A program made the translations under genes and the position numbers. From assembly GCA_021734025.1 (NCBI GenBank), contig JAIPJS010000011.1, positions 62,001 to 126,000 of the forward strand: DNA of 64,000 nucleotides, given 5' to 3'. The DNA comes from Candidatus Neomarinimicrobiota bacterium (GTDB taxonomy: Bacteria > Fidelibacterota > JAANXI01). Numbering within the stretch: position 1 is the first letter of the stretch; every line of letters starts with the position of its first letter. The notes under the pieces are model-generated. The model was not told the origin of the DNA and searched no databases. It worked only from the letters and a program-made list of their open reading frames with translations. Shown here one piece after another: positions 52,736 through 61,313 of this stretch.

Positions 52736-54090
52736 CAGAGCGCCCCCACCACTTTTTCAAGGTGAATTCCATGGGACGCCTTTACCAGGATAATGTCACC
52801 GGTGTGGACAATCCCGCGGATAGAATTCATACATTCTACGTAATCATCAAAATGATATGTTTCTGCAGTAGACGTTGTCTGTACACCTTTGATAATATTT
52901 CTTGCCAGTTCTCCCACCCCGATGACGATGTCAATCCGGTGTTCTCCCAGGTATTCGCCGATATCCCGGTGTTTCCGTTCACGCGTGCTGTTGAGTTCCA
53001 GCATATCACCCAGGATAGCAATCCGTCTGCTGCCCGCCGGCATTTTTGCCAGAATATCAATAGCCTCACGCATGGAGGCTGGGTTCGCGTTATAGGTATC
53101 ATCAATTACCGTATAATTCTGTTTTTCAACGATCTTTACGCGGCCTGGGACACCGTGGAACGATTCCAGGCGGTCTTGTATGACTTCTCCCGGCACACCA
53201 TAGGTGTCTGCTATTGTAACGGCCGCCAGTGCATTTGAAATCTGAAACACACCGGGCACACCAAGCCGGACTTTCCCGATACCGTTAATTTGACAGTGCA
53301 CCCGGCTGTATGGATCAATTGACGTAATCTGTGCAGTTTTTTGTGCTTTGGTTTCAACACTATAGGTTATCACTGTTTTCCCGGGTGACGAATACTTTGC
53401 GATAAACTCGTTGTCCAGATTCTGAAAAATTATTCCGCCTTCCGGGATGGATTCAAACAGCATCAGCTTCTCTTTGGCGATTGCTTCCAGTGAATGAAAA
53501 TGTTCGCTGTGGCTCTCGTTGACCGTCGTGATGAGTCCGGCAGTGGGGGAGGCGATGTCACACAATGCCTCAATTTCGCCGGGATGGTTCGTGCCCATTT
53601 CAAGCACCCAAAAATCGTGTTCCTGTTGCGCCTGGAGGATAGTCAGTGGAAGCCCCCACAGGTTGTTAAAATTTCCAGGCGTCGACAATACAGTATACTG
53701 CGCCCCCAGGATTTCCGCCGTCATCTCCTTGGTCGTTGTTTTCCCGTTACTGCCGGTAATGCCAAGCACCGGTCCGGAAAAATTACTCCTGACCTGCGCC
53801 GCTAGGCCACGAAGTGCTGAATCCGAGTCCTCAACTACGATGAGAGGAAGCCCGTCGGAATTTTCCGCAGAGTCGTACCAGCGAGACTCGACAATTGCGG
53901 CCACTGCGCCGTTCATAAAGGCCTGTTCAATGAACTGGTGGCCGTCGGCCTGGTCTCCCTGACGCGCAATAAACAGCATGCCGGATTTGATACGACGGCT
54001 GTCAATATCCGCACCGGTGATCCTGGCGTCCTCCGGGAGATGCTGAGTGCCGATGGGGCCTATCTGGTGTATGTCGTTCCAGGTTATCAT
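52735..54090 (-). CDS. murF: UDP-MurNAc-tripeptide--D-Ala-D-Ala ligase
   Basis: Adds D-Ala-D-Ala to complete the UDP-MurNAc-pentapeptide. It is 451 residues long. The N-terminal domain has DSRRIKSGMLFIARQGDQAD, the ATP loop is GITGSNGKTTTKEMTAEILG near residue 110, the central part has EMGTNHPGEIEALCDIASPT, and the C-terminal domain has DDTYNANPASMREAIDILAK. It overlaps murE by 4 bp and mraY by 1 bp. Confidence 0.96.
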   Translation of the reverse strand: MITWNDIHQIGPIGTQHLPEDARITGADIDSRRIKSGMLFIARQGDQADGHQFIEQAFMNGAVAAIVESRWYDSAENSDGLPLIVVEDSDSALRGLAAQVRSNFSGPVLGITGSNGKTTTKEMTAEILGAQYTVLSTPGNFNNLWGLPLTILQAQQEHDFWVLEMGTNHPGEIEALCDIASPTAGLITTVNESHSEHFHSLEAIAKEKLMLFESIPEGGIIFQNLDNEFIAKYSSPGKTVITYSVETKAQKTAQITSIDPYSRVHCQINGIGKVRLGVPGVFQISNALAAVTIADTYGVPGEVIQDRLESFHGVPGRVKIVEKQNYTVIDDTYNANPASMREAIDILAKMPAGSRRIAILGDMLELNSTRERKHRDIGEYLGEHRIDIVIGVGELARNIIKGVQTTSTAETYHFDDYVECMNSIRGIVHTGDIILVKASHGIHLEKVVGAL

Positions 54091-55559
54091 CGGGATTTCA
54101 ATTCCTGCATGGCTTGTTGCACAACGACCTTATCGTCAAAATCGGTTTTTACGCCTGAAATAATCTGGTAATCTTCGTGTCCCTTGCCGGCGATCAAAAT
54201 CAAATCGTTGGGTGCAGCAAATTCTATGGCTTTGTAAATCGCTCTTTCCCGATCCGGCTCAATAATCGGATGTTCTGTCCTCATTCCGTTCTGAATTTCG
54301 CCAATAATGGCAAGCGGATTTTCATTCCTTGGATTATCGCTGGTAATAATGACCGTGTCAGCCAGTTTCTCGGCAATGGCACCCATCTCCGGACGTTTTT
54401 CCTTATCCCTGTTTCCGCCACAGCCGAAGACAACGATGATATTCTGAAAATATTCCTGCTGGTTTCGGAGATAAACCAGCTCATTAATGGCCGACTCCAG
54501 CGCATCCGGTGTGTGGGCGTAATCCACGTAAATCTGTGGGAAATCTGCGCTGGTCTTTACCAATTCAAGTCTGCCGGATATACGATTCACACTTTCAATA
54601 CCTTCGGTAATTGCCTTCGGGGCAATTCCATGGAGATCTGCGGTTGCACAGGCGGCAATGATGTTCAGCAAATTATATCGCCCGATCAATCCGGTATTGA
54701 TTTCGAGTGAATCACCTGGCGTTCGAATGGTACCGCGGCTTCCGTTAAAATCTGACGCGAATTCTTCGTAAAAATAGTCTGCGTTCCCATCTTCCAAAGA
54801 AAAGGAGAGCACAGGGGCATTGCTAATTTCTTTGAACCAACTGTACTCGCTGCTATCGTAATTCAGTAGGGCATGGCCGGTTTCCGGTAACGATTCAAAC
54901 AGGATCCCTTTTGCAGTGCGATAAGACTCTTTCGTCTTATGAAAATCGTAGTGGTCCCGGCCGAGATTGGTAAAAACTCCCGTGGTAAATGTAATATCAG
55001 CGGTCCGTTCAAGGGCCAGTGCATGTGAAGAAACTTCCATAATAACCGTATCAACGCCGCTCGCTTCCATATCGGCAAATTTGGCGTGCAGTTCCGGTGC
55101 ATCCGGAGTCGTCAGATCGGCGGGGTAAAAATCTTCACCTATCATATAGCCTAGCGTACCGATAGATGCGGGTTTTTGCCCTGCTGCCGAGAAAATGGAG
55201 CGGAGCAGAGAAACCACCGTCGTTTTGCCGTTGGTGCCGGTCACGCCGATCATCTCCATCTTGTCTGACGGGAAATCGAACCACGAGGCGGCAATACGCG
55301 AAAGGGCCCGACGGGCGGATGGAACCTGGTAAGTCGGAACACCTTGTGTGTCCGTCATATCCTCGAGGACGATTGCTGCGGCGCCCTTTTCAATGGCTTC
55401 AGGGATAAAATCGTGTCCGTCAACGTCGTAGCCCGGAACCGCCACAAAGGCAAAGCCGTCCCGGACTTGCCGTGAATCATTGGTAAAGCCGGAAACGGTA
55501 ATGTCCTCCGGCCCTACGAAATCCGTCCCCTGCAATAATGTGGTTATTTCCCGTGTCAT
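54087..55559 (-). CDS. murE: UDP-MurNAc-Ala-D-Glu--diaminopimelate ligase
   Basis: Adds the third residue of the stem peptide. A 490-residue protein with FTNDSRQVRDGFAFVAVPGY in domain 1, the ATP loop GVTGTNGKTTVVSLLRSIFS near residue 113, and EVSSHALALERTADITFTTG. In the C-terminal domain YVDYAHTPDALESAINELVY is followed by ITSDNPRNENPLAIIGEIQN. The DNPR motif marks specificity for meso-diaminopimelate rather than lysine, so the wall is inferred to be of the DAP type. Confidence 0.96.
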   Translation of the reverse strand: MTREITTLLQGTDFVGPEDITVSGFTNDSRQVRDGFAFVAVPGYDVDGHDFIPEAIEKGAAAIVLEDMTDTQGVPTYQVPSARRALSRIAASWFDFPSDKMEMIGVTGTNGKTTVVSLLRSIFSAAGQKPASIGTLGYMIGEDFYPADLTTPDAPELHAKFADMEASGVDTVIMEVSSHALALERTADITFTTGVFTNLGRDHYDFHKTKESYRTAKGILFESLPETGHALLNYDSSEYSWFKEISNAPVLSFSLEDGNADYFYEEFASDFNGSRGTIRTPGDSLEINTGLIGRYNLLNIIAACATADLHGIAPKAITEGIESVNRISGRLELVKTSADFPQIYVDYAHTPDALESAINELVYLRNQQEYFQNIIVVFGCGGNRDKEKRPEMGAIAEKLADTVIITSDNPRNENPLAIIGEIQNGMRTEHPIIEPDRERAIYKAIEFAAPNDLILIAGKGHEDYQIISGVKTDFDDKVVVQQAMQELKSR

Positions 55560-55562
55560 TAT

Positions 55563-57578
55563 TTAACTCGAGAGCTCCAAATAGACCGTTGCGTTTTTGG
55601 AAACATGCGCACCAGGTCGAGGGCTCTGATATTGTACTTTCCCTGAACCTGAAATCTCAACTTCCAGTCCGAGTTCATACAGTTTGACGATTGCTGCCCG
55701 GAGGCTCATATTTCGAACATCAGGCATCCTGTTCGTCTCAGTTTCTCTGGTAGATTGTTGAGATTCCCGGGATTCCTGAAACAACATCTGTGTAGTAAGG
55801 GCTACCGGCGAGGTAGCGGATTGTTGCACCTCGGCCCGGTCCGGTTGCGCCGATTTACGCGGCTGCCGCTTCGTCTCCGGGGTGTCATCCTCTGCAATAA
55901 AGTAGTGGTCGGTCGAATTGATAATCTGAGAGAAAATATTTTTTACGATCGGCGCCGCGGCGTATCCGCCCCAATGCATACCGTGCTTCGGGGAATCAAG
56001 AATTACCGCACACAACAATTCGGGCTCATCCACCGGTAAAAATCCGATAAAGGAGGAGACATATTCAGTCTCTGAATACGTCCCGTTAATATTTTTCTGA
56101 GCCGTCCCGGTTTTCCCCGCGATCCTGATGCCATCGATATGTGCATTCTCTCCGGTCCCGCGCATCACTACCTGTTCCAGTATGGATTTAACACGTTTCA
56201 TAACTTCAGGCGAGGCTACCTGACGAATAACCGTCGGTTCGCCCCGGTGGACGATTTTTCCGTTCTGATCACGGATATTGTCGACAATATAGGGTTTCAT
56301 CAGATACCCGTTATTGGCTACGGCAGCAAACGCATTAGCCATCTGCAAGGCCGTAGCAGAGATCTCATGCCCGATTGATATACTGGCGGTTGAGATTTCC
56401 GTCCAGCGATTTAAGGGATGGACGATACCGGGCACCTCGCTGGCCAAATCGATCCCCGTCTTGGTTCCGAATCCGAATTTTCGGAGATAGGTATAGAGCC
56501 GTTCTGCGCCGACTTTTTCGGCGATCTTGATTGTCCCCACATTACTGGAGTTGACTATGACATCTTCAAAGGTTAACCAGCCGTGGGGTTTCCAGTCGTG
56601 GATAATTTCTCCTTTGACCTTGATTTTACCTTGTTCGCAAAAAAAGATGTCCTGAGGCTCGACAATATCTTCCGCCAGTGCAGCGGTTGCGGTAACGATT
56701 TTAAAGGTGGAGCCCGGCTCATAGATGTTCGTGATAGTACGATTCTTCATGTTCGCAGGATTCGACCGTCCCGGATCGTTCGGGTTATAAGAGGGGAGAG
56801 AGGTCATGGCCAGGATAGCGCCATTACTGGGATTCATGAGGATCGCCATCCCTGTCTCCGCTCTGTACTTTTCCATGCCCCGGGAAAGTGCTTCATTGAG
56901 AATCGTTTGGTATTCAAAATCGATGGTAAGTTCAACATCGTGTCCGTCGATAGGGTCAATGGATGGAAATCGAGGACTCGGAAGGGAACTCCCCAAACCG
57001 TCCTTTCGCAATATTGTCCAGCCCGGCTTCCCGGTAAGCAGGGAGTCAAACTGTGCTTCAATACCACTGACACCCTTACCGTCCACGTTCGTAAATCCGG
57101 TAATCTGGGACGCGATCTCTTTATAAGGATAATACCGGTCACGCTCCACCTTGGTCACAAATCCGGGATCTTCATAGTCGAGCAACACCTCTGCCTGTGA
57201 TTTTTCCACATTCCGATCCAACCAGACAAAGGGCTCAGGCGAATTGAGCCGACGAAGGTAGTATTGGCGTGTACTGCCAAAAACGGAGGCCAGCTTCGAA
57301 GCCAATTGGTTTTTGTTTTCTACCAGATGCGGATGGGCAGCGAACGAGTACTGGGGGATATTCATGGTCAGCTGCTTCTGGTTTCGATCGTAGATGTTCC
57401 CCCGAATTGGCGGGATCGGCTCCCGGTTCTCGGCCTGGCGTTTGCCAATAGACTGGTAATCCTCACCCTGCACTACCTGGACCAGGTAAAGTTTACCCAC
57501 CAGGATCATCCACAGCAGTAACGACCCTGCGAGGATAAACATAAAGCGACCGGAGAATGTGTTGTCACGCGGTGTCAT
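55563..57578 (-). CDS. ftsI: Septal transpeptidase FtsI (PBP3) with PASTA domain
   Basis: A 671-residue class B penicillin-binding protein. One N-terminal helix (GRFMFILAGSLLLWMILVGK), a pedestal domain, then the transpeptidase: the nucleophile motif EPGSTFKIVTATAA, the SxN motif VNSSNVGTIK, and KTGTAQKNINGTYSE. After a Gln/Ser/Arg-rich linker, one PASTA domain ends the protein (MPDVRNMSLRAAIVKLYELG ... YQSPRPGAHVSKNATVYLEL). A C-terminal PASTA is frequent in FCB and Gram-positive FtsI homologues but absent from E. coli. It lies between ftsL and murE with gaps of 2-3 bp. Confidence 0.96.
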   Translation of the reverse strand: MTPRDNTFSGRFMFILAGSLLLWMILVGKLYLVQVVQGEDYQSIGKRQAENREPIPPIRGNIYDRNQKQLTMNIPQYSFAAHPHLVENKNQLASKLASVFGSTRQYYLRRLNSPEPFVWLDRNVEKSQAEVLLDYEDPGFVTKVERDRYYPYKEIASQITGFTNVDGKGVSGIEAQFDSLLTGKPGWTILRKDGLGSSLPSPRFPSIDPIDGHDVELTIDFEYQTILNEALSRGMEKYRAETGMAILMNPSNGAILAMTSLPSYNPNDPGRSNPANMKNRTITNIYEPGSTFKIVTATAALAEDIVEPQDIFFCEQGKIKVKGEIIHDWKPHGWLTFEDVIVNSSNVGTIKIAEKVGAERLYTYLRKFGFGTKTGIDLASEVPGIVHPLNRWTEISTASISIGHEISATALQMANAFAAVANNGYLMKPYIVDNIRDQNGKIVHRGEPTVIRQVASPEVMKRVKSILEQVVMRGTGENAHIDGIRIAGKTGTAQKNINGTYSETEYVSSFIGFLPVDEPELLCAVILDSPKHGMHWGGYAAAPIVKNIFSQIINSTDHYFIAEDDTPETKRQPRKSAQPDRAEVQQSATSPVALTTQMLFQESRESQQSTRETETNRMPDVRNMSLRAAIVKLYELGLEVEISGSGKVQYQSPRPGAHVSKNATVYLELSS

Positions 57579-57580
57579 AT

Positions 57581-57910
57581 CTATGGTATCTTTTTATCCT
57601 TGGCAAATTGATTTTCGTCAATAAAAACCACCAGGGATTCTGGCTCTGGCGTGACCATATTGAGCTCGGTTCGGGCAATTCTTTTGATCCGATCGCCCCG
57701 GGAAAGATCGGAAATCTCGCTCCGGAGCTCCCGGTTGCGATTGTCCAGCTGATGTTCCAGTTTGCGTAGTGCTACGTTTTCCTTAATGGTCTTCGTCACA
57801 GCATTATGGACCCAAAGATATCCGAGAAATAGTCCAATCAGCAGGCTGATTACCACCATAAAGGACATGGTAAAGAACATGTCATTGCTCGAATTTTTCT
57901 TTGTTGCCAT
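57581..57910 (-). CDS. ftsL: Cell division protein FtsL
   Basis: A 109-residue bitopic protein. After a short polar start comes a hydrophobic helix (MFFTMSFMVVISLLIGLFLG), then a periplasmic coiled coil (ENVALRKLEHQLDNRNRELR and SEISDLSRGDRIKRIARTEL). A tail reading MVTPEPESLVVFIDENQFAK matches the FtsL/DivIC pattern. Sequence is poorly conserved in this family, so position between rsmH and ftsI is the main support. Confidence 0.88.
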   Translation of the reverse strand: MATKKNSSNDMFFTMSFMVVISLLIGLFLGYLWVHNAVTKTIKENVALRKLEHQLDNRNRELRSEISDLSRGDRIKRIARTELNMVTPEPESLVVFIDENQFAKDKKIP

Positions 57911-57916
57911 TGACTG

Positions 57917-58834
57917 TTATACCTTTTCCGCCGCCCGAAGCCTGGCGCTGCGAGCACGGGGGTTCTTATCTGTCTCTTCCTCACTCGGTTTTACCACACC
58001 GGATGTCAAAACCCGCATGGTCTGCTCCTTATCGCACACGCATATGGGAAGTTCCGGCGGACAGACGCAGTCACTTTCCTCCTTCCTGAAGAATTGTTTT
58101 ACAATGCGATCTTCCAGGGAATGGTAGGCGATGACGACAATCCGACCTCCTGGCCTCAGGAGCGGGACCGCGGATTCCAGAGTCTGCTGAAGTAATTCCA
58201 GTTCCCGGTTGACATGGATACGAATCGACTGAAATACGCGGGCCAACGTTTTAATCCGATACGGTTTTGGCGTCACCGCTTCGATGGCCGCGCGCAAATC
58301 AGTCGTAGTTTCCATTGGTCTGTTTGTAATTATAGAACGGGCGATAGACTTAGCATATCGCTCCTCTCCGTATTCCTTTATTATAGTAGCGATGGTTTCC
58401 TCATCGGCATTATTGATAAATTTGGCTGCTGTCTCCGTGGCGCTGGTCGAAAAGCGCATATCCAGCGGACCCTCTTCCATATATGAAAATCCGCGTTCCG
58501 GAGAATCGATCTGCAGCGATGACAATCCCAAATCCATTAAGAGTCCGTCGATTGGTGTTAAGGCCTGCTTGCGGAGGACCGCGCCCAGGTGACTAAAATT
58601 GGTTTCGGCGAGCAGGATCTCCTGAGGAAAGTCCCGGAGTCTGTTGCTCGCGATATCCAGGATCTCTGCGTCCGCATCGATCCCGACGAGGGTTGCGCTG
58701 TCGTCCAGTTGTTCGAGCAGGGAAGAGGCATGTCCACCCGCGCCAACCGTTGCGTCAACATAGATCCCGTCCCGACGTGTTACGAGCCACTCGAGTACTT
58801 CCTCGCATAAAACCGGGATATGAATCTGGGTCAT
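57917..58834 (-). CDS. rsmH: 16S rRNA (cytosine(1402)-N4)-methyltransferase
   Basis: RsmH (MraW) methylates C1402 of 16S rRNA. A 305-residue protein with an N-terminal HIPVLCEEVLEWLVTRRDGI, the SAM-binding VDATVGAGGHASSLLEQLDD, LMDLGLSSLQIDSPERGFSY, PLDMRFS, and the C-terminal GGRIVVIAYHSLEDRIVKQF. The Cys-rich stretch SDCVCPPELPICVCDKEQ is usual in the family. It is the second gene of the dcw operon, 8 bp after mraZ. Confidence 0.97.
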   Translation of the reverse strand: MTQIHIPVLCEEVLEWLVTRRDGIYVDATVGAGGHASSLLEQLDDSATLVGIDADAEILDIASNRLRDFPQEILLAETNFSHLGAVLRKQALTPIDGLLMDLGLSSLQIDSPERGFSYMEEGPLDMRFSTSATETAAKFINNADEETIATIIKEYGEERYAKSIARSIITNRPMETTTDLRAAIEAVTPKPYRIKTLARVFQSIRIHVNRELELLQQTLESAVPLLRPGGRIVVIAYHSLEDRIVKQFFRKEESDCVCPPELPICVCDKEQTMRVLTSGVVKPSEEETDKNPRARSARLRAAEKV

Positions 58835-58842
58835 ATCACGGC

Positions 58843-59313
58843 TTATAACTTGATCTGATTCTGAGTGGCGAGACTTTCAATGTCCTCATCCGAGAGTTCC
58901 ACGAATTCCTCACTTTCAGAATCAATCACATTCGGGCTCCAAATCTCAATCTTGTTTAGATAACCGATAATGATTGCTTCATCGCTGAGGTTGGCAATTT
59001 CCAGCAAGGTGGAAGGAATCGTAACCCTCCCCTGCTTGTCGTATTTTGCCGGAGTGGCCCAGCGAACGATTTGACGAATAAATTGGCGTTCCTTTGCACG
59101 TAAAAAAGAGAGACTTCTGAGATTGTCTTCAATCCGCTCCCATTCCTCCAGGGGATATACCCATAAGCAATGGTCCAGTCCCCGGGTAATGACGAAGGTA
59201 TCGTCGGAATCAGGAGAGAGGGATTGGCGGAATTTTGCGGGGACATTTATCCGACCCTTACTGTCGATCGAATACCGATACTCCCCGATAAATGTATTCG
59301 TGCGTGACGCCAT
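58843..59313 (-). CDS. mraZ: Transcriptional regulator MraZ
   Basis: A 156-residue protein of two SpoVT/AbrB-like MraZ repeats: GEYRYSIDSKGRINVPAKFR at residues about 9-28 and PAKYDKQGRVTIPSTLLEIA at about 90-110, with the FVITRGLDHCLWVYPLEEWE linker. MraZ binds direct repeats in its own promoter and regulates the dcw operon. It is first in the operon, and two fitting direct repeats lie just upstream of its start, supporting autoregulation. Confidence 0.96.
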   Translation of the reverse strand: MASRTNTFIGEYRYSIDSKGRINVPAKFRQSLSPDSDDTFVITRGLDHCLWVYPLEEWERIEDNLRSLSFLRAKERQFIRQIVRWATPAKYDKQGRVTIPSTLLEIANLSDEAIIIGYLNKIEIWSPNVIDSESEEFVELSDEDIESLATQNQIKL

Positions 59314-59345
59314 TCGCTTGTCTCGGATTAGTAGTTGGGATGATT

Positions 59346-59360
59346 ACCCACTATTACCCA
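59346..59360 (-). promoter_or_regulatory. MraZ-binding direct repeats
   Basis: On the minus strand, GTGGGTAATA and GTGGGTAATC stand in tandem with a 10-bp period, matching the known MraZ box design (TGGG-type pentamers with 5-bp spacers). They lie just downstream of the -10 hexamer, where bound MraZ would block transcription start. Confidence 0.8.
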
Positions 59361-59361
59361 C

Positions 59362-59390
59362 AATTATACACCCTGTTTACAAGGATGTCA
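59362..59390 (-). promoter_or_regulatory. Consensus sigma70 promoter of the dcw operon
   Basis: On the minus strand, TTGACA (59390-59385), a 17-bp spacer, and TATAAT (59367-59362), both perfect consensus hexamers. The mraZ ATG lies 49 bp from the -10. It appears to be the main promoter for the fourteen-gene cluster. Confidence 0.88.
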
Positions 59391-59714
59391 AGAATTAAAC
59401 AAAAAATACTAATGAAATATTTTACTTATTCTTTTAAGTAGAACGCGGATTTATTACTATGTTTAATAAGTGAACAAAAAGTGTACAAAATATTCTAATA
59501 AGGAAAATGTGGTTATTTTACCGAGATTGCGTACTCATCTTTGAAAATTAAGCAGAAAAAACTGCTAACAAATAAATATTCAATGTAACCATGACAGAAT
59601 GACAGGGGCCGGATGCCCCTGATTACGTGGGATGTTAAAATACCTTCTATAATGAAGGGGGTGGGAGTACTAACTCTGGAATTGGGTTCTCCCGGGTGAG
59701 TTATGGTTGCCGTC
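59391..59714. other. AT-rich spacer between rodZ and the dcw promoter
   Basis: No gene was seen. It holds one perfect hairpin, CAGGGGC-CGGAT-GCCCCTG at 59603-59621, with no T run on either side. The rest is AT-rich upstream sequence of the dcw promoter and may contain an UP-like element. Confidence 0.45.
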
Positions 59715-60605
59715 TCAGTTCGTATTGGTATCCGTCGCAGTCGTATCGCTAACGGATTGCGGCACCACCGTCCGTTTGTTGACGATGCCTTCTCTTGTAA
59801 TTACGAGGTTGGTGACAGTATTGGGAGCACCGAGGTTGCCCAGGGGATCGCCATTCAGGATCAAGTTGGCGCCGGCGGAGTTCCCAATCATAATTTCGAT
59901 TTCATTGACTGCGCGCCAGGTTCTGGTATCCTGTGGCAGGAAAGTAAACTCCTGGCTGGGCAGCGTATCACGCCGGACGCGAACCCACGTTCGGTCCACA
60001 GCATTGAGCCGGAGGACAATCTGCTCGTTCGGGGCAGTGGATCTCACGGATTCCTGCGATTCATCAATAACGGTACCACGCTGAAATTCTTCCTCCGAGA
60101 TTACCGGTGGTTGCGCATTGTTGTTTGTATCGGTCACAGCTGTATCCTGAGTTGTAACAGGTGGGGTGGTTTCGTTTATACTACTGGAATCTACATAGGA
60201 TTTTACGATCCAGATGGCGAATCCAAATATGGCAATAACAATCAGTGTCCGCTTCCAGTTGAATTTGTTTTTTGGTTTGAGGTCGATTGGAGGCGTTGTA
60301 CGACCTGAGTCTTCCTCATCCATTCCCGGCCCCTGTTTGGGTTTCTTTTCATTCTTGGGACGGGGTTCGGTGATAGTCCCTTCATGCAGTTCAAGCCTTT
60401 CTATCGCCTCATCCGGGTCGATGCCAATTTCCACGGCATAGGCCCGCAGAAAAAGGCGCATGTAAGTCTCTGGAAGTACATCAAAGTCACCTTCTTCTAT
60501 TGCGCGAAGGAACCGGACATTGATCTTCGTCCGCGCCGAGATTTCCTCAAGCGTGATGGACTGATTTTGCCGGTGTTCTTTAAATTCCTGGAAAAAATTT
60601 TCCAT
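59715..60605 (-). CDS. rodZ: RodZ-like cytoskeleton-associated protein
   Basis: A 296-residue bitopic protein. Residues about 1-75 form the HTH_25 domain (NQSITLEEISARTKINVRFL, then RAIEEGDFDVLPETYMRLFL and RAYAVEIGIDPDEA). A charged cytosolic linker is followed by one helix (WKRTLIVIAIFGFAIWIVKS near 115-135). After a Thr/Asn-rich linker comes a periplasmic beta domain of the DUF4115 type (VLRLNAVDRTWVRVRRDTLP, then DTRTWRAVNEIEIMIGNSAG). RodZ links MreB to the elongation wall machinery. mreB is not in this window. Confidence 0.9.
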   Translation of the reverse strand: MENFFQEFKEHRQNQSITLEEISARTKINVRFLRAIEEGDFDVLPETYMRLFLRAYAVEIGIDPDEAIERLELHEGTITEPRPKNEKKPKQGPGMDEEDSGRTTPPIDLKPKNKFNWKRTLIVIAIFGFAIWIVKSYVDSSSINETTPPVTTQDTAVTDTNNNAQPPVISEEEFQRGTVIDESQESVRSTAPNEQIVLRLNAVDRTWVRVRRDTLPSQEFTFLPQDTRTWRAVNEIEIMIGNSAGANLILNGDPLGNLGAPNTVTNLVITREGIVNKRTVVPQSVSDTTATDTNTN

Positions 60606-60680
60606 TTGTTCTCCTTAAGGGGTATGACTGAAAAATCGACTCAAAATGTAACCATATACGGCACAAGAGCAAAGTGGATT

Positions 60681-61286
60681 TTAACCCGAGGATTCTACCT
60701 GAGATTTGATCTGTATAAAATATTGATAGAATGCGCTAACCGGAAAGCCAACGACATTATTGTAGTCGCCATGGATATAGTCCACGAGCAGTGCCCCTAA
60801 TCCCTGAATTCCGTACGCGCCTGCCTTGTCCTTCGGCTCCCCTGTTGCGACATATGCCTTGATTTCATCTCCAGTAAGGTTGCGGAAGTGTACGACAGTT
60901 TCTTCTGAAAAGACGTGCACGATTTGCTCCGGAACGGCTATGAGTGCTACGCCGGTAATCACTCGGTGAGAATTCCCTGAAAGTTGGCGGAGCGTTGTGA
61001 TGGCTTCCTCTGAGTTTTGCGGCTTTCCAAGGATCTGACCGTCCAGATGTACCACCGTATCAGCTCCGATAACGAATGCATTCCGGGCAGTTTCAGCGAT
61101 AGTACGAGCCTTTTTTTCTGCGAGATATTCGGCGGCTGTAATTGGTGACTCCTGCGCCCGGGGGACCTGTGATTCATCAATTGTCGCAGGTTGGACCTGA
61201 TAGGCAAGATTAATTTGGTCTAATAATGCTGCCCGCCGGGGAGATTTTGAAGCCAGAATAACAGGGCGTTTGGGTTGAGATATCAT
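60681..61286 (-). CDS. maf: Maf-like nucleotide pyrophosphatase
   Basis: A 201-residue Maf/Ham1-fold enzyme that hydrolyses non-canonical or ordinary nucleoside triphosphates. Signatures: VILASKSPRRAALLDQINLA at the N-terminus, VIGADTVVHLDGQILGKPQN, and in the last third GEPKDKAGAYGIQGLGALLV with the Lys/Asp of the active site, then GDYNNVVGFPV. The subtype (dTTP/UTP or other) cannot be assigned safely. It lies 27 bp from the porU gene on the same strand. Confidence 0.94.
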   Translation of the reverse strand: MISQPKRPVILASKSPRRAALLDQINLAYQVQPATIDESQVPRAQESPITAAEYLAEKKARTIAETARNAFVIGADTVVHLDGQILGKPQNSEEAITTLRQLSGNSHRVITGVALIAVPEQIVHVFSEETVVHFRNLTGDEIKAYVATGEPKDKAGAYGIQGLGALLVDYIHGDYNNVVGFPVSAFYQYFIQIKSQVESSG

Positions 61287-61313
61287 GACGAAGGGGCCGT
61301 CCGGTTTACGAAA

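Noticed and set aside
43086-59313. Search for murB and ddl within the dcw cluster
   Set aside because: All frames are accounted for by the fourteen listed genes. Neither gene is present in this window, so no call was made.
59603-59621. Hairpin after rodZ as a rho-independent terminator
   Set aside because: There is a 7-bp GC stem but no T run on either strand, and it lies nearly 100 bp past the stop.
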